The position numbers were made by a program, and so were the translations under genes. A DNA stretch of 64,000 bases from contig CAZXFJ010000001.1 in the NCBI GenBank assembly GCA_964640435.1, forward strand, positions 1 through 64,000. The letters run 5' to 3'. Below, piece after piece: positions 43,552 through 52,214 of this stretch; position 1 is the first letter of the stretch; every line of letters begins with the position of its first letter. The notes beneath the pieces were generated by a model. It saw only the letters and a list, made by a program, of their open reading frames with translations. It was not told the origin of the DNA and searched no databases. This stretch comes from GWA1-39-11 sp964640435. Lineage in GTDB: Bacteria > Patescibacteriota > Microgenomatia > Levybacterales > GWA1-39-11.

Positions 43552-44717
43552 GAATATTAAATATTATTACATTGGGAAATATGTCAGGAGGAGCAGAGGT
43601 CGCTGTTTCCAATCTTAAAACAGGTTTGTCTGATTGGGGTCATGACGTTAAAGTTTTATCAAGTGACTTAAGAAAAGATGGAGAAAAATTTAGCGATTTT
43701 GAATTCAAATCAATAAGTTCGTCAAGTCCTTTTAAGATGTTTTTGCACGTTTTTAATCCATACTCGTATCTCAAACTTAAAAAAATTCTTAAAGAAACAA
43801 ATCCAGATATTGTGCATCTGCACACTATGTGGCATGTTTCACCTTCAGTATTGTTTTTACTTAGAAAGTATCCAACGGTAATGACTCTCCATGGGCCAGA
43901 ATCCTTCTTAAAATCTTTTATTGACTCAACTTTACCGAGCTCTGATTTTGTCAAAGATAAAAAAGGAAATATCAAATTATCTTTAACCGGCAAATTTCAT
44001 TATTTTTATTTCATGATAATCATGCGATCGGTTTACAAGTTAGGAATAAAAAATATTGATCTATTTATTGCACCAAGTGATTTCATTAAATCTCAAACAA
44101 AAAATGAAGTTGGAAAAACGAAAAGAATCTACAATAGTATAAAACTATTAAATTACTCAAAGCCAGTTGCATCGAATAGTATCTTGTATGTTGGACGACT
44201 TGCGGAAGAAAAAGGAGTAGAGTATCTAATTTCAGCGATGCCTCAAATACTGAAGAAAGCTCCTTCTGCGAAATTAACAATTATTGGAGATGGTGAAAAC
44301 CGTAGTAATCTCGAGGATTTGGTTAAGGTATTAAGACTAAATAAGTCTATTAAATTTTTAGGATGGGTTAAAAATGATCAGCTAGAGAAATATTACAAAA
44401 AAACACAGATCGTAGTGATTCCTTCGATATGTCCCGAGATCTTTTCACTTGTAGGTCTTGAAGCAATGAGTGTAGGAAGACCAGTTATAGCTTCAAGAGT
44501 TGGAGGTATACCTGAATGGTTGGAAGATGGAAAAAATGGATATTTGGTCGAAAAAGCAAATAAAGATCAGATCGCTGATGCTGCTATAAGGATACTTTCA
44601 AATAATAGTCTTTTTGAGAAAATAAGCATAAACGCCAGAAAAACAGCCGAGAAATTCACACTTGAAAAGTATGTAGGCGAGGTGGAAAGTGCTTATAAAT
44701 CAATCCTTTCTAAATAG
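43548..44717 (+). CDS. Glycosyltransferase family 4
   Basis: 389 residues, GT-B fold. N-terminal GNMSGGAEVAVSNL, middle ILYVGRLAEEKGVEYLI, and E-x7-E as EIFSLVGLEA. Translation is coupled to the upstream membrane protein by an ATGA overlap. It is the third GT4 in the locus, suggesting a glycan repeat of several sugars. Confidence 0.93.
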   Translation: MRILNIITLGNMSGGAEVAVSNLKTGLSDWGHDVKVLSSDLRKDGEKFSDFEFKSISSSSPFKMFLHVFNPYSYLKLKKILKETNPDIVHLHTMWHVSPSVLFLLRKYPTVMTLHGPESFLKSFIDSTLPSSDFVKDKKGNIKLSLTGKFHYFYFMIIMRSVYKLGIKNIDLFIAPSDFIKSQTKNEVGKTKRIYNSIKLLNYSKPVASNSILYVGRLAEEKGVEYLISAMPQILKKAPSAKLTIIGDGENRSNLEDLVKVLRLNKSIKFLGWVKNDQLEKYYKKTQIVVIPSICPEIFSLVGLEAMSVGRPVIASRVGGIPEWLEDGKNGYLVEKANKDQIADAAIRILSNNSLFEKISINARKTAEKFTLEKYVGEVESAYKSILSK

Positions 44718-44768
44718 AAAATAAATTTTATGATAAAAAAACATATTAAATTAAAAACATTTTGGCCC

Positions 44769-44797
44769 TTTACAAGAGGCCTTAAATTTAGTATTAT
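44769..44797 (+). promoter_or_regulatory. Promoter for the PIG-L deacetylase gene
   Basis: TTTACA (44769-44774), 17-base spacer, TATTAT (44792-44797). It lies inside the 34-codon 5' extension of the open frame, and a small hairpin (CTGG/CCAG) follows before the ATG at 44832. This argues for the downstream start. Confidence 0.5.
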
Positions 44798-44831
44798 AGG
44801 TCCTTCTGGTTTCGCCAGTCCTTTAGGCAGG

Positions 44832-46901
44832 ATGAATTTATTAAATTTAGTTAAAAAATTAAAGGGTGCTTTTGTGGTCTTTATGGCCGTTGTTTTATTT
44901 GGTACCCTATTATCTTCTTTTGTTCAGCCAGCATCTGCTGCTGATTCCGCTTGTTCTGCTGGTAAAGTTCTTAATGTTGTAGCCCACCAAGATGACGATA
45001 TTCTTTTCTTAAGCCCTGACTTATTACACGATATTCACGCTGGAAAATGTATTACAACAGTTCACGTTACAGCGGGAGATGCTGATAAGGGAACAGCATA
45101 TTGGATGGGTCGTGAAGATGGAGCAAAGGCAGCATACGCTCAAACTTTAGGTGTTGCAAATGCATGGACAGCAAGTAACGCAAATGTTCCAGGTCATAAT
45201 GTTTCAGTATATAAACTTGATGCAGACCCAGGAATTGCCCTCGTTTTTTTAAGACTTCCTGATGGAGTTGGAGATGGAAGTGGATTTGCTAGCCACAATA
45301 ATGAGAGTCTTAAGAAGTTGTGGGATGGAGTAATAACAGATATCCACGCAGTTGACGGATCTAATACTTACAACAAAATGGATTTAGTTGGAACACTTTT
45401 AAGCCTTATGAGCACTTTCCAACCAGGCACAATTAGAACACAAAACTACGTTGATTCTTATGATGGACAAGATCACACTGACCACCAAGCAACAGGATAT
45501 TTTGCTAAAGCCGCAAGTGATTTATATGTAACTCCTCACACAATAGTTCCATATCTTGGATACACAATTTCTTCAAAACCTGAGAACGTATCTGGAGCTG
45601 ACCTTACAGAAAAACAAAATGTTTTCATTGCTTATGCTCAATACGATGAAAATGCATGTCAGTTACTATCTGAATGTGAAACAACAGACTTTTGGCCATG
45701 GTTTTCTCGTCAATATGTAGCTGGTTCATCTGCAGCTCCAACTCCTACAGGAACACCAGTTGCAGGAAATATTGCTCCACAGGCAACAGTTACTGCATCA
45801 ACTGAAAATACTGAAACAAACCAACAAGCGATAAAAGCAGTTGATGGATTTACAGATGGATGTTGTGATGGTGAGGCAAGTCACGAATGGGCAACAGTAT
45901 GGCAAGGTGTTGATGCATGGTTAAATCTTTCTTGGGCAACTCCTCACACAATAAACAAAATAGTACTTTTTGATAGACCAAATTCACTTGATCAAGTTAC
46001 AAATGCAAAAATTGAATTTAGTGATGGATCACAAATTGAAACAGGAGCTCTAAATAATGATGGATCAGCTGTTACATTAACATTCCCTGCAAAAACTGTT
46101 ACAAGTCTTAAATTCACGGTTACAGCAATGAACCCTGAAACTATAAATATTGGGCTTGCTGAAATTCAAGTTTTTGAAGAAGGTTCATCAACTCCAACAC
46201 CTACACCAACAGAAACTGTTACTACAACAGCAACACCTACAAACACACCTACAGCTACTCCAACAGCAACACCTACAAACACACCTACAGCTACTCCAAC
46301 AAGTACGCCTACTCCAACTGCGACAAAAACACCTACACCAACACCTACAACCGTAGTTACAAACACACCTACACCAACACAGGGACAATCAAATGGTGGT
46401 AGCACCGGTGGAGATGGAAGATCAGATGGAGGATCATCAACGCCTTCAAACCCACAGCCACCTGTTATCGTTAATGGACTTGTTGCGCAATACTTCAATA
46501 ATGTTAAATTGTCAGGTGCGTCTGTTTTAACCCGATTCGATTCAACAGTTAACTTTAACTGGGGACTTGGTTCACCTGACGCAGTAGTTAATAAAGATCA
46601 ATTTTCAGCAAGATGGACTGGTTACATAAAACCTCTATACACACAGCTTTACACATCCTGTGTTGGAAGTGATGATGGATTTAAATTAACAATTGATAAC
46701 AAACTTGTTACATGGTTCTGGTTAGACAAGTTTACATATTCTGAGCAATGTGGAGCAGTTAATCTTAAGGCAAATGTTAAGTATCCAATAAAGATTGAGT
46801 ACTTTAATAGACTTGGGGCAGCACGCGTACAACTTTCATGGAAATCAAAATCTCAGGTAAAGCAAATTGTTCCTACATCAGCGCTTTTCCTCAATAAATA
46901 A
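44832..46901 (+). CDS. Secreted PIG-L-type deacetylase with lectin-like and PA14 domains
   Basis: 689 residues if begun at ATG 44832, which gives a clean signal peptide (cleavage after ASAA); an ATG at 44730 would add 34 residues of non-signal sequence. Domains in order: PIG-L/LmbE deacetylase (zinc motif AHQDDD, and DHTDHQA later), a galactose-binding-like beta sandwich (from NIAPQATVTAST), a Thr/Pro linker with a 36-bp DNA repeat, the linker GDGRSDGGSS, and a PA14 domain (GLVAQYFNN to the end). It probably de-N-acetylates surface amino-sugar polymers that it binds itself. It sits at the end of the glycan operon. Confidence 0.87.
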   Translation: MNLLNLVKKLKGAFVVFMAVVLFGTLLSSFVQPASAADSACSAGKVLNVVAHQDDDILFLSPDLLHDIHAGKCITTVHVTAGDADKGTAYWMGREDGAKAAYAQTLGVANAWTASNANVPGHNVSVYKLDADPGIALVFLRLPDGVGDGSGFASHNNESLKKLWDGVITDIHAVDGSNTYNKMDLVGTLLSLMSTFQPGTIRTQNYVDSYDGQDHTDHQATGYFAKAASDLYVTPHTIVPYLGYTISSKPENVSGADLTEKQNVFIAYAQYDENACQLLSECETTDFWPWFSRQYVAGSSAAPTPTGTPVAGNIAPQATVTASTENTETNQQAIKAVDGFTDGCCDGEASHEWATVWQGVDAWLNLSWATPHTINKIVLFDRPNSLDQVTNAKIEFSDGSQIETGALNNDGSAVTLTFPAKTVTSLKFTVTAMNPETINIGLAEIQVFEEGSSTPTPTPTETVTTTATPTNTPTATPTATPTNTPTATPTSTPTPTATKTPTPTPTTVVTNTPTPTQGQSNGGSTGGDGRSDGGSSTPSNPQPPVIVNGLVAQYFNNVKLSGASVLTRFDSTVNFNWGLGSPDAVVNKDQFSARWTGYIKPLYTQLYTSCVGSDDGFKLTIDNKLVTWFWLDKFTYSEQCGAVNLKANVKYPIKIEYFNRLGAARVQLSWKSKSQVKQIVPTSALFLNK
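46225..46296 (+). repeat. Two identical 36-bp tandem repeats in a Thr/Pro linker
   Basis: Bases 46225-46260 and 46261-46296 are identical and encode a 12-residue Thr/Pro/Ala unit. They are a likely site of length variation in the linker. Confidence 0.85.
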
Positions 46902-46928
46902 TTAGTACTTTTTTGCCTCAGTTTAGCT

Positions 46929-48140
46929 ATGTTTAAGGACTTGCAATTAAAAAAGATTACTGTTATAAATGATGACTCGATGCGAATTGCCTATCTTATA
47001 GCAATATCACTCACCTTCTTAGTTTTTGTAATTTTTGCAGCCAATGACACTTTTGCATACTTTAAAAGTTATAGAAACTCCAATAAAAACCGAGTAACTC
47101 CTACTCCAACAAATAAACCAACACCTACTCCAACTATTGCTCCGAAATCATCAACTCCAACTCCTACGCTCGTTTCTCAAAGCGGAAGTAAGCCTGGAAG
47201 AATTAACCCTATTTGTGTATCCTCTCATATTGAGGAAGAAGATCTTTCTGCCGCAAATATTGATAAACAGTTAGATATGATGAAGCAGGCAGGTGTTGCA
47301 TGGGTTCGTTTTGATTTTGTTTGGGATAATTTAATGTCTGGCCCAAATACTTATGACTATGCATACTATGATAATTTAGTAAATAAGGTAAATGCTCGAG
47401 GAATGGGCGTAATTGCACTTGTCGCGCAATGGGGAATTCCACATTGGGAAGATGATCCAATAAATCCAGATCACTTTAAGGAGTTTACAAGAAATATTGC
47501 AGCTCATTATAAAGACAAGATTAAGCTATACGAAATAGGTAATGAGGTAAATACTGAGGACATATCAGCACGAGACTATACCAAATGGTTAATTGCCGGA
47601 TACGATGGAATAAAAGCAGGAAATGCTTCTAGTAAAGTAATAAGCGCCGGACTTGCTATAGATGATCGTTCAGGAGTTTCGTATGTTCAGCAAATGTATG
47701 ACAATGGTGCAAAGGGCCATTTTGATTATTTTGGAATGCATCCATATTCATGGCCATTTAGTCCAGCCGAAAATAATAATGGTTGGGGATTCAGTATTTT
47801 AAAAGATGTAAAAGCTGTAATGGATAAAAATGGAGATTCAAATAAGAAGATTATAGCAACAGAATTTGGTTGGCCATCAACAACGCAATCAGGTGGAGTA
47901 AGTGAAGCAACTCAGGGACTATATATAAACGATGTTTTTAATACAATTGAAAATAATCCCAACTTTAAATATGTATCGATTGCGTGTGTTTACGATTTTA
48001 TTGATGACGGAAATGATAAAGGAGATCCCGAGCACAACTTTGGAGTAATAAGAAGAGATTACTCACAAAAGCCAGTCTTTAATGTTCTTTCTCAATTAAG
48101 ACAGAAGTTTAACAGTATTTATACTCCAATAAATCCTTAA
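46929..48140 (+). CDS. Membrane-anchored glycoside hydrolase (clan GH-A type)
   Basis: 403 residues. N-terminal membrane anchor (about 18-38), Thr/Pro linker, then a TIM-barrel hydrolase with the acid/base Glu in YEIGNEVN and the nucleophile Glu in IIATEFGWPS. This arrangement fits GH5/GH39-like beta-glycosidases. Position beside the deacetylase and transferases suggests trimming or turnover of the cell's own surface glycan; alternatively it acts on host or environmental glycans. Confidence 0.87.
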   Translation: MFKDLQLKKITVINDDSMRIAYLIAISLTFLVFVIFAANDTFAYFKSYRNSNKNRVTPTPTNKPTPTPTIAPKSSTPTPTLVSQSGSKPGRINPICVSSHIEEEDLSAANIDKQLDMMKQAGVAWVRFDFVWDNLMSGPNTYDYAYYDNLVNKVNARGMGVIALVAQWGIPHWEDDPINPDHFKEFTRNIAAHYKDKIKLYEIGNEVNTEDISARDYTKWLIAGYDGIKAGNASSKVISAGLAIDDRSGVSYVQQMYDNGAKGHFDYFGMHPYSWPFSPAENNNGWGFSILKDVKAVMDKNGDSNKKIIATEFGWPSTTQSGGVSEATQGLYINDVFNTIENNPNFKYVSIACVYDFIDDGNDKGDPEHNFGVIRRDYSQKPVFNVLSQLRQKFNSIYTPINP

Positions 48141-48142
48141 AA

Positions 48143-49387
48143 TTATAAATATTTTTTAATTAGTCCGAGGTAAATTAGAGAACTTACTCCACTTCCAATA
48201 ATCCATGCTGTTCCAATTCCAGTTAGATTGTGGTGTGAAAGAATGATGCTTAAAATCATGATTAACGAAGCTCCAACGACGTTTACAAAAATAACAATTC
48301 CAACCTTATGTTTTATGAAAAATATTGCATTACCCAAATAATTAATTGTCATAAATACTCCACTAATAGCTAGTAAATTAAGTAAGAGCTCTCCTTCGCT
48401 TGAATATTGTTTGCCAAATGCTAGCAATATATATTTACCGAGTAATATTGTTGCAATAATTCCAGGAATCATAAAAATAGAAATTATTTTTATCGCTTTT
48501 TTAAGATGGGATTTTAACTCAGCTTCACTGTATGATCCTTCTGCGAAAAGTGATTGAGATGTAGCAAGTGGAACGATAAAAAGGAGACTTGCGATCATCA
48601 TATCCATATAAAAATATGCTGAAAAACTCGCACCTATGGTATTAGTTATTATAATAGGTAGAGCAAGTTGGGGAAGTCCTCCAATAAAAACAGCTAAATA
48701 ATTTCCGATAGAAAACTTTATCATTCTTTGTACAATTGATCTATCGATAAGGATCTTAATTAGATAATTGAATTTTGTGGTTAATATAAAAATTGAAAAA
48801 ATAAAAGCAATTGTTGCAGCGATTCCTACAGACATGAAAATTCCATAAGAGCCAAAACCTATAAGTGCAATTGGAAGAGCAAGTTTTGTAATACTTAAGA
48901 TTGTGTTTTTAGCAAAAACATAAGCTGATGATCTATATGCAATAAAAACGCTTTCAGATAGAATATTAAGGGCAGAAAACAAAACAAATAGGATAAATAG
49001 AATAGAAAGGATTACATTCTCTCTTATAAATAAAAGGTCGGGTGAGAAAAAATTTATAAAAAGGAGAAATATTAAGGATAGTATCGCAGCAGTAGCAGAA
49101 ACAAGCGTAAAGGAGGTGTTTATTTTTTCATTTTTTTCAGTAGATGTGGGGAGATACTTAATAAGTCCATTTCCAAAGCCCAAAATAGACAACGATGCAA
49201 TAAGTGTCATTATGGATATGAGTGTGGTTGCTATTCCTACTTGATGTGTATCGAAGAGTCTTGCGTTAATAATCCAGAAGAAAAAACCAAAGAAAGCAAG
49301 CACCCCCGTGCTGAGCATTAGGTATATAGAATTTTTGTATAAAAGATCACTATTAAAATGATTATAAATTCCTAAAATTCGCTTCAT
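48143..49387 (-). CDS. Polysaccharide/oligosaccharide flippase (Wzx-like, MOP family)
   Basis: 414 residues with about 12 membrane helices and the family's N-terminal pattern (LLYKNSIYLMLSTGVLAFFGF, cited by SIYLMLSTGVLAFFG). It would flip lipid-linked glycan to the outer face. It is on the opposite strand, converging on the glycoside hydrolase gene with a 2-base gap, but functionally closes the glycan locus. Confidence 0.92.
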   Translation of the reverse strand: MKRILGIYNHFNSDLLYKNSIYLMLSTGVLAFFGFFFWIINARLFDTHQVGIATTLISIMTLIASLSILGFGNGLIKYLPTSTEKNEKINTSFTLVSATAAILSLIFLLFINFFSPDLLFIRENVILSILFILFVLFSALNILSESVFIAYRSSAYVFAKNTILSITKLALPIALIGFGSYGIFMSVGIAATIAFIFSIFILTTKFNYLIKILIDRSIVQRMIKFSIGNYLAVFIGGLPQLALPIIITNTIGASFSAYFYMDMMIASLLFIVPLATSQSLFAEGSYSEAELKSHLKKAIKIISIFMIPGIIATILLGKYILLAFGKQYSSEGELLLNLLAISGVFMTINYLGNAIFFIKHKVGIVIFVNVVGASLIMILSIILSHHNLTGIGTAWIIGSGVSSLIYLGLIKKYL

Positions 49388-49466
49388 ATAATATCAAAAT
49401 ATATCCTATAATTATATAACATTTAAGGAATGTTGGCAATTATTTTATAAAAACAGTAAAAGCTTA

Positions 49467-49495
49467 TTGACAAGATTATTTGGTTTTGATAGTAT
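49467..49495 (+). promoter_or_regulatory. Promoter upstream of DUF4352-like gene
   Basis: TTGACA (49467-49472), 17-base spacer, TAGTAT (49490-49495). A strong terminator hairpin follows within the predicted transcript. Confidence 0.75.
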
Positions 49496-49511
49496 TCCTC
49501 TACTAACGTCT

Positions 49512-49554
49512 GCCCCAATCGTTTAGACAATTATAAACGAGCCGGGGCTTTTTT
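49512..49554 (+). terminator. Strong terminator hairpin in a leader (attenuator or small RNA end)
   Basis: GCCCC (49512-49516) / GGGGC (49544-49548), inner stem TCGTTT / AAACGA, then six T. With the promoter at 49467 it would define an RNA of about 50 bases. The next ATG is only 20 bases beyond the T-run. Confidence 0.8.
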
Positions 49555-49574
49555 ATTGGCTTTCTTACCAAACA

Positions 49575-50318
49575 ATGACAAATATAACATCTTCGACTAT
49601 TACACTTAACCCAACGACTGAGATATTATCAGTGGTAGAGTTAATTGAAAAATTCTTCCACATGTTTTCTTTTCTAAATCCAACACGTCAGGATAGAATA
49701 GCGCAAGAGTCTCAAGAGAATAATATGCCAGTAAGATCATCAAAATTTTCAAAATTTAATTTTAAATTTCCTAAAAAAAATATTTTAAAAATTGTACTTC
49801 CAGTTTTAATTTTAGTTATAGTTGGATCAATAATCTTCTCGGCTTTTAATAAAAAAGCAAATACTCCAACAGTCCTCTCCGCGCAAGATCAAAGCGATGT
49901 AAAAACAGTTAATATTGATAAAACTTTTAAGTTCCCGCTGAAGGATGCAAACGGGAAGAACATTGGAACATTTAGTTATGTGGTTAAAAGTGCTGAGCTT
50001 CGCCACCAAATCGTAGTAAAAGGACAGACAGCAACTTCAGTTAAAGGTCGAGCATTTCTTATCGTAAATGTAAAAATTCTCAATGGTTTAAGTCAAGGAC
50101 TCTCAATTAATAGTCGTGATTATATAAGAGTTTCAGTTAATGGAGATAACAGTGAATGGTTTGCACCAGATATTCATAATGATCCTGTTGAGGCACAAGC
50201 TATTTCAACTACAAACACACGTGTAGCAATAGCTATCAATGATAGTGATGAGAATATTAGACTTCAAATTGGTGAAATAGGTGGAAAGAAAGAAATAGTT
50301 CCAGTAAATTTTAAATAG
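49575..50318 (+). CDS. Membrane-anchored DUF4352-like protein
   Basis: 247 residues. A cytoplasmic N-terminus (1-70, with a basic Phe/Lys stretch), one membrane helix (about 71-91) and an extracytoplasmic beta domain (about 110-245) whose pattern (GRAFLIVNVKILNG; VRVAI-type ending) fits DUF4352/immunoprotease-inhibitor-like domains. No Shine-Dalgarno is seen. The start could also be ATG at 49725 (MPVRSSKF), since the first 50 residues look unusual. Confidence 0.62.
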   Translation: MTNITSSTITLNPTTEILSVVELIEKFFHMFSFLNPTRQDRIAQESQENNMPVRSSKFSKFNFKFPKKNILKIVLPVLILVIVGSIIFSAFNKKANTPTVLSAQDQSDVKTVNIDKTFKFPLKDANGKNIGTFSYVVKSAELRHQIVVKGQTATSVKGRAFLIVNVKILNGLSQGLSINSRDYIRVSVNGDNSEWFAPDIHNDPVEAQAISTTNTRVAIAINDSDENIRLQIGEIGGKKEIVPVNFK

Positions 50319-50364
50319 TCTAACTGTCTTTGAATTTTAATTGCGAACTTCATTATTTTTGGAA

Positions 50365-50607
50365 ATGAATAAATCAAAGAGAGACTTAATACAACAAATA
50401 GAAAACGCCCTCAATACAGTAAATTTTGGTAGTGTTGAAATAATTGTTCAAGACAAGAAAGTAACTCAGATAAGTGTAAGAAGTATTCAGAAGACCTCAA
50501 TAGACATTCCGCAAACTGCTGAAATAAGTAATACTGGAGAAGATAGCGCAAATTCTGATAAAAAACTATATACAATAACAGCTCATTTTGGTAGAAGAAC
50601 GGACTAG
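50365..50607 (+). CDS. Small DUF2292-like protein
   Basis: 80 residues from the ATG at 50365 (an in-frame TTG at 50341 is the alternative). The core NTVNFGSVEIIVQDKKVTQISV matches the short DUF2292 pattern (GSVxIxVQDxKVxQI), seen here as GSVEIIVQDKKVTQI. The C-terminal extension is charged. No signal peptide. Its function is unknown. It precedes the repeat-protein cluster. Confidence 0.65.
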   Translation: MNKSKRDLIQQIENALNTVNFGSVEIIVQDKKVTQISVRSIQKTSIDIPQTAEISNTGEDSANSDKKLYTITAHFGRRTD

Positions 50608-50649
50608 CATATTTAGACTTTTCTTACAATTTTATTGCAAAATGGGGTA

Positions 50650-50678
50650 TTGACAAAGTATTGTTACAGAGATATAAA
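50650..50678 (+). promoter_or_regulatory. Promoter of the repeat-protein cluster
   Basis: TTGACA (50650-50655), 17-base spacer, TATAAA (50673-50678). It gives a leader of about 205 bases before the ATG at 50889. Confidence 0.75.
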
Positions 50679-50679
50679 A

Positions 50680-50888
50680 TAAGTAAAATTCCTTGTTAAA
50701 TCAATGAATTTTAAAGCGAATTAGTTTAAAAGCTGACCGCAAACGGAGGCTTCTTGACACAATTTTAATATTGCGTTAGGGAGTCTCCGTTTTTTTTGTC
50801 TCAAGAAATTGAGTAAAAAAATACGGTAGGACTAATGAGTGTTCCCGTTCATACGGGAGATCTTGGTCGAAAGGGAGGTGAATTATAA
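50680..50888 (+). promoter_or_regulatory. Long structured 5' leader with internal terminator
   Basis: AAACGGAG (50741-50748) pairs with CTCCGTTT (50785-50792) and is followed by a T-run to 50797: an intrinsic terminator with a 36-base loop, which itself contains TTGACA (50754-50759). Further down, TCCCGT/ACGGGA (50843-50858) forms a second hairpin, and AAGGGAGGTG (50871-50880) is a strong ribosome site. The layout resembles an attenuator or riboswitch, but I match no known class. Confidence 0.6.
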
Positions 50889-52133
50889 ATGACAAATTAC
50901 AAAAAACAAATCGTCTCAGTTACAGCTGCAGCAATGTTAGTTCTTAACCTTGCTACACCAGCTTTAGCTGAAACATCAATCACAATATCTGGTAACTCTG
51001 ATAACACTGATAATACAGCTCATGTTTCTCAAAACAACACGACAACTGTAACCCAGAATAATCAGGCAAACGTTACCAACAATATTACATCTAACAGTGA
51101 CACTGGAAACAATAACGCAAATCACAATACCGGTGGAAACGTTACAGTTGATACAGGCAATGCCTCAACAACTGCAAACGTTACAAACAATCTCAACAGC
51201 AATGCAGCGAATGTAGATTCATGTAATTGTAGTGGAGACACAGACGTTACCATTTCGGGTAACGGCGATAAATCTGACAATTATGTCAAGGTTGACAACG
51301 ATAACACAACATATGTTAAGCAAGACAATAACGCTAATGTAAAAAATAACGTTAAAAGCAATGCTAACACAGGTGGAAACGATGCTAACCATAACACCGG
51401 AGGAAGCGTTAAAGTTACAACTGGTGACGCTTCTTCTACAACAACTGTAACTACAAATGCTAACGCAAATGTAGCTCAAGTTGGTGGAGGAAACGGTGAA
51501 GGTGCAAAATTCAGCGCTATGATAATGGGAAATGGTGACAGAAGCGACAGCGATATCAAAGCATATCTTGACAACTCTGTTAACGTTTTGCAAGCTAACT
51601 CAGCACACGTGTACAACAATGTTGACTCAAATGCTAAGACAGGCGGAAATGACGCTAAGCACAACACCGGAGGAGATGTAACTATCGACACAGGAAATGC
51701 TGACATCGACGTTGACGTTGACAATGCTGTTAACTTCAATGCTGCTAACGTTGACTGTGGTTGTTTACTAGATGGAACAGCTAAAATCGCTTCAAACGGC
51801 GACAAAAGCGACAACAACATCTTTGTAGACCTCGATGGAACAAACAATGTTTTCCAAGGTGGTGAAGGTTACGGTAATAACGCTAACCTCGCTAACAAAG
51901 TCAACAGCGGTGCTAAGACTGGTTACAACGACGCTGATCACAACACATCATCTGATGATCCAAGTGATCCAGAAGTTACTACAGGTGATTCATCAACTAA
52001 AGTTGATGTTAAAAACTCAGGTAACACTAACGTTGTTGGAGCTCCTATAGATTGGCCCTCAATGCCTGAAATGGATGTGACTTTCTCATTCAATCTTTCA
52101 GACTTAATAGCTATCTTAGGTATGCACAGCTAA
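50889..52133 (+). CDS. Secreted repeat protein A (four ~90-aa Asn/Thr/Gly units)
   Basis: 414 residues. Signal peptide ending TPALA-E (27/28). Four units of about 90 residues are marked by TGNNNANHNTGG (72), TGGNDANHNTGG (161), TGGNDAKHNTGG (251) and TGYNDADHNTSS (344). Units are introduced by paired Cys (C112/C114, C290/C292) and GNGDKSDN-type segments, and contain V-x-Q-x-N-x-A-x-V-x-N-N-V strands. The C-terminus (WPSMPEMDVTF...LIAIL) is different and hydrophobic. The regular Asn/Gln/Thr/Val alternation suggests a beta-solenoid, perhaps curli-like. Function is unknown. Strong ribosome site. Confidence 0.85.
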   Translation: MTNYKKQIVSVTAAAMLVLNLATPALAETSITISGNSDNTDNTAHVSQNNTTTVTQNNQANVTNNITSNSDTGNNNANHNTGGNVTVDTGNASTTANVTNNLNSNAANVDSCNCSGDTDVTISGNGDKSDNYVKVDNDNTTYVKQDNNANVKNNVKSNANTGGNDANHNTGGSVKVTTGDASSTTTVTTNANANVAQVGGGNGEGAKFSAMIMGNGDRSDSDIKAYLDNSVNVLQANSAHVYNNVDSNAKTGGNDAKHNTGGDVTIDTGNADIDVDVDNAVNFNAANVDCGCLLDGTAKIASNGDKSDNNIFVDLDGTNNVFQGGEGYGNNANLANKVNSGAKTGYNDADHNTSSDDPSDPEVTTGDSSTKVDVKNSGNTNVVGAPIDWPSMPEMDVTFSFNLSDLIAILGMHS

Positions 52134-52143
52134 TCCTTAAGTT

Positions 52144-52185
52144 CTGCTAGGTGTCTTGCTAACACTTCGGTGAGACACCCAGCAG
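52144..52185 (+). repeat. Long hairpin with UUCG tetraloop between repeat-protein genes A and B
   Basis: CTGCT/AGCAG and GGTGTCT/AGACACC outer stems (52144-52156 with 52173-52185) and inner CAC-TTCG-GTG (52163-52172). There is no T-run, so it is more likely an mRNA-stabilising or processing element than a terminator. Confidence 0.7.
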
Positions 52186-52214
52186 ACAGGGAGAAGATAA
52201 AATTTAAAATTAAA

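Noticed and set aside
46166..46498. Minus-strand ORFs rich in Val/Gly or Cys/Arg in the deacetylase linker
   Set aside because: They are antisense shadows of Thr/Pro repeats.
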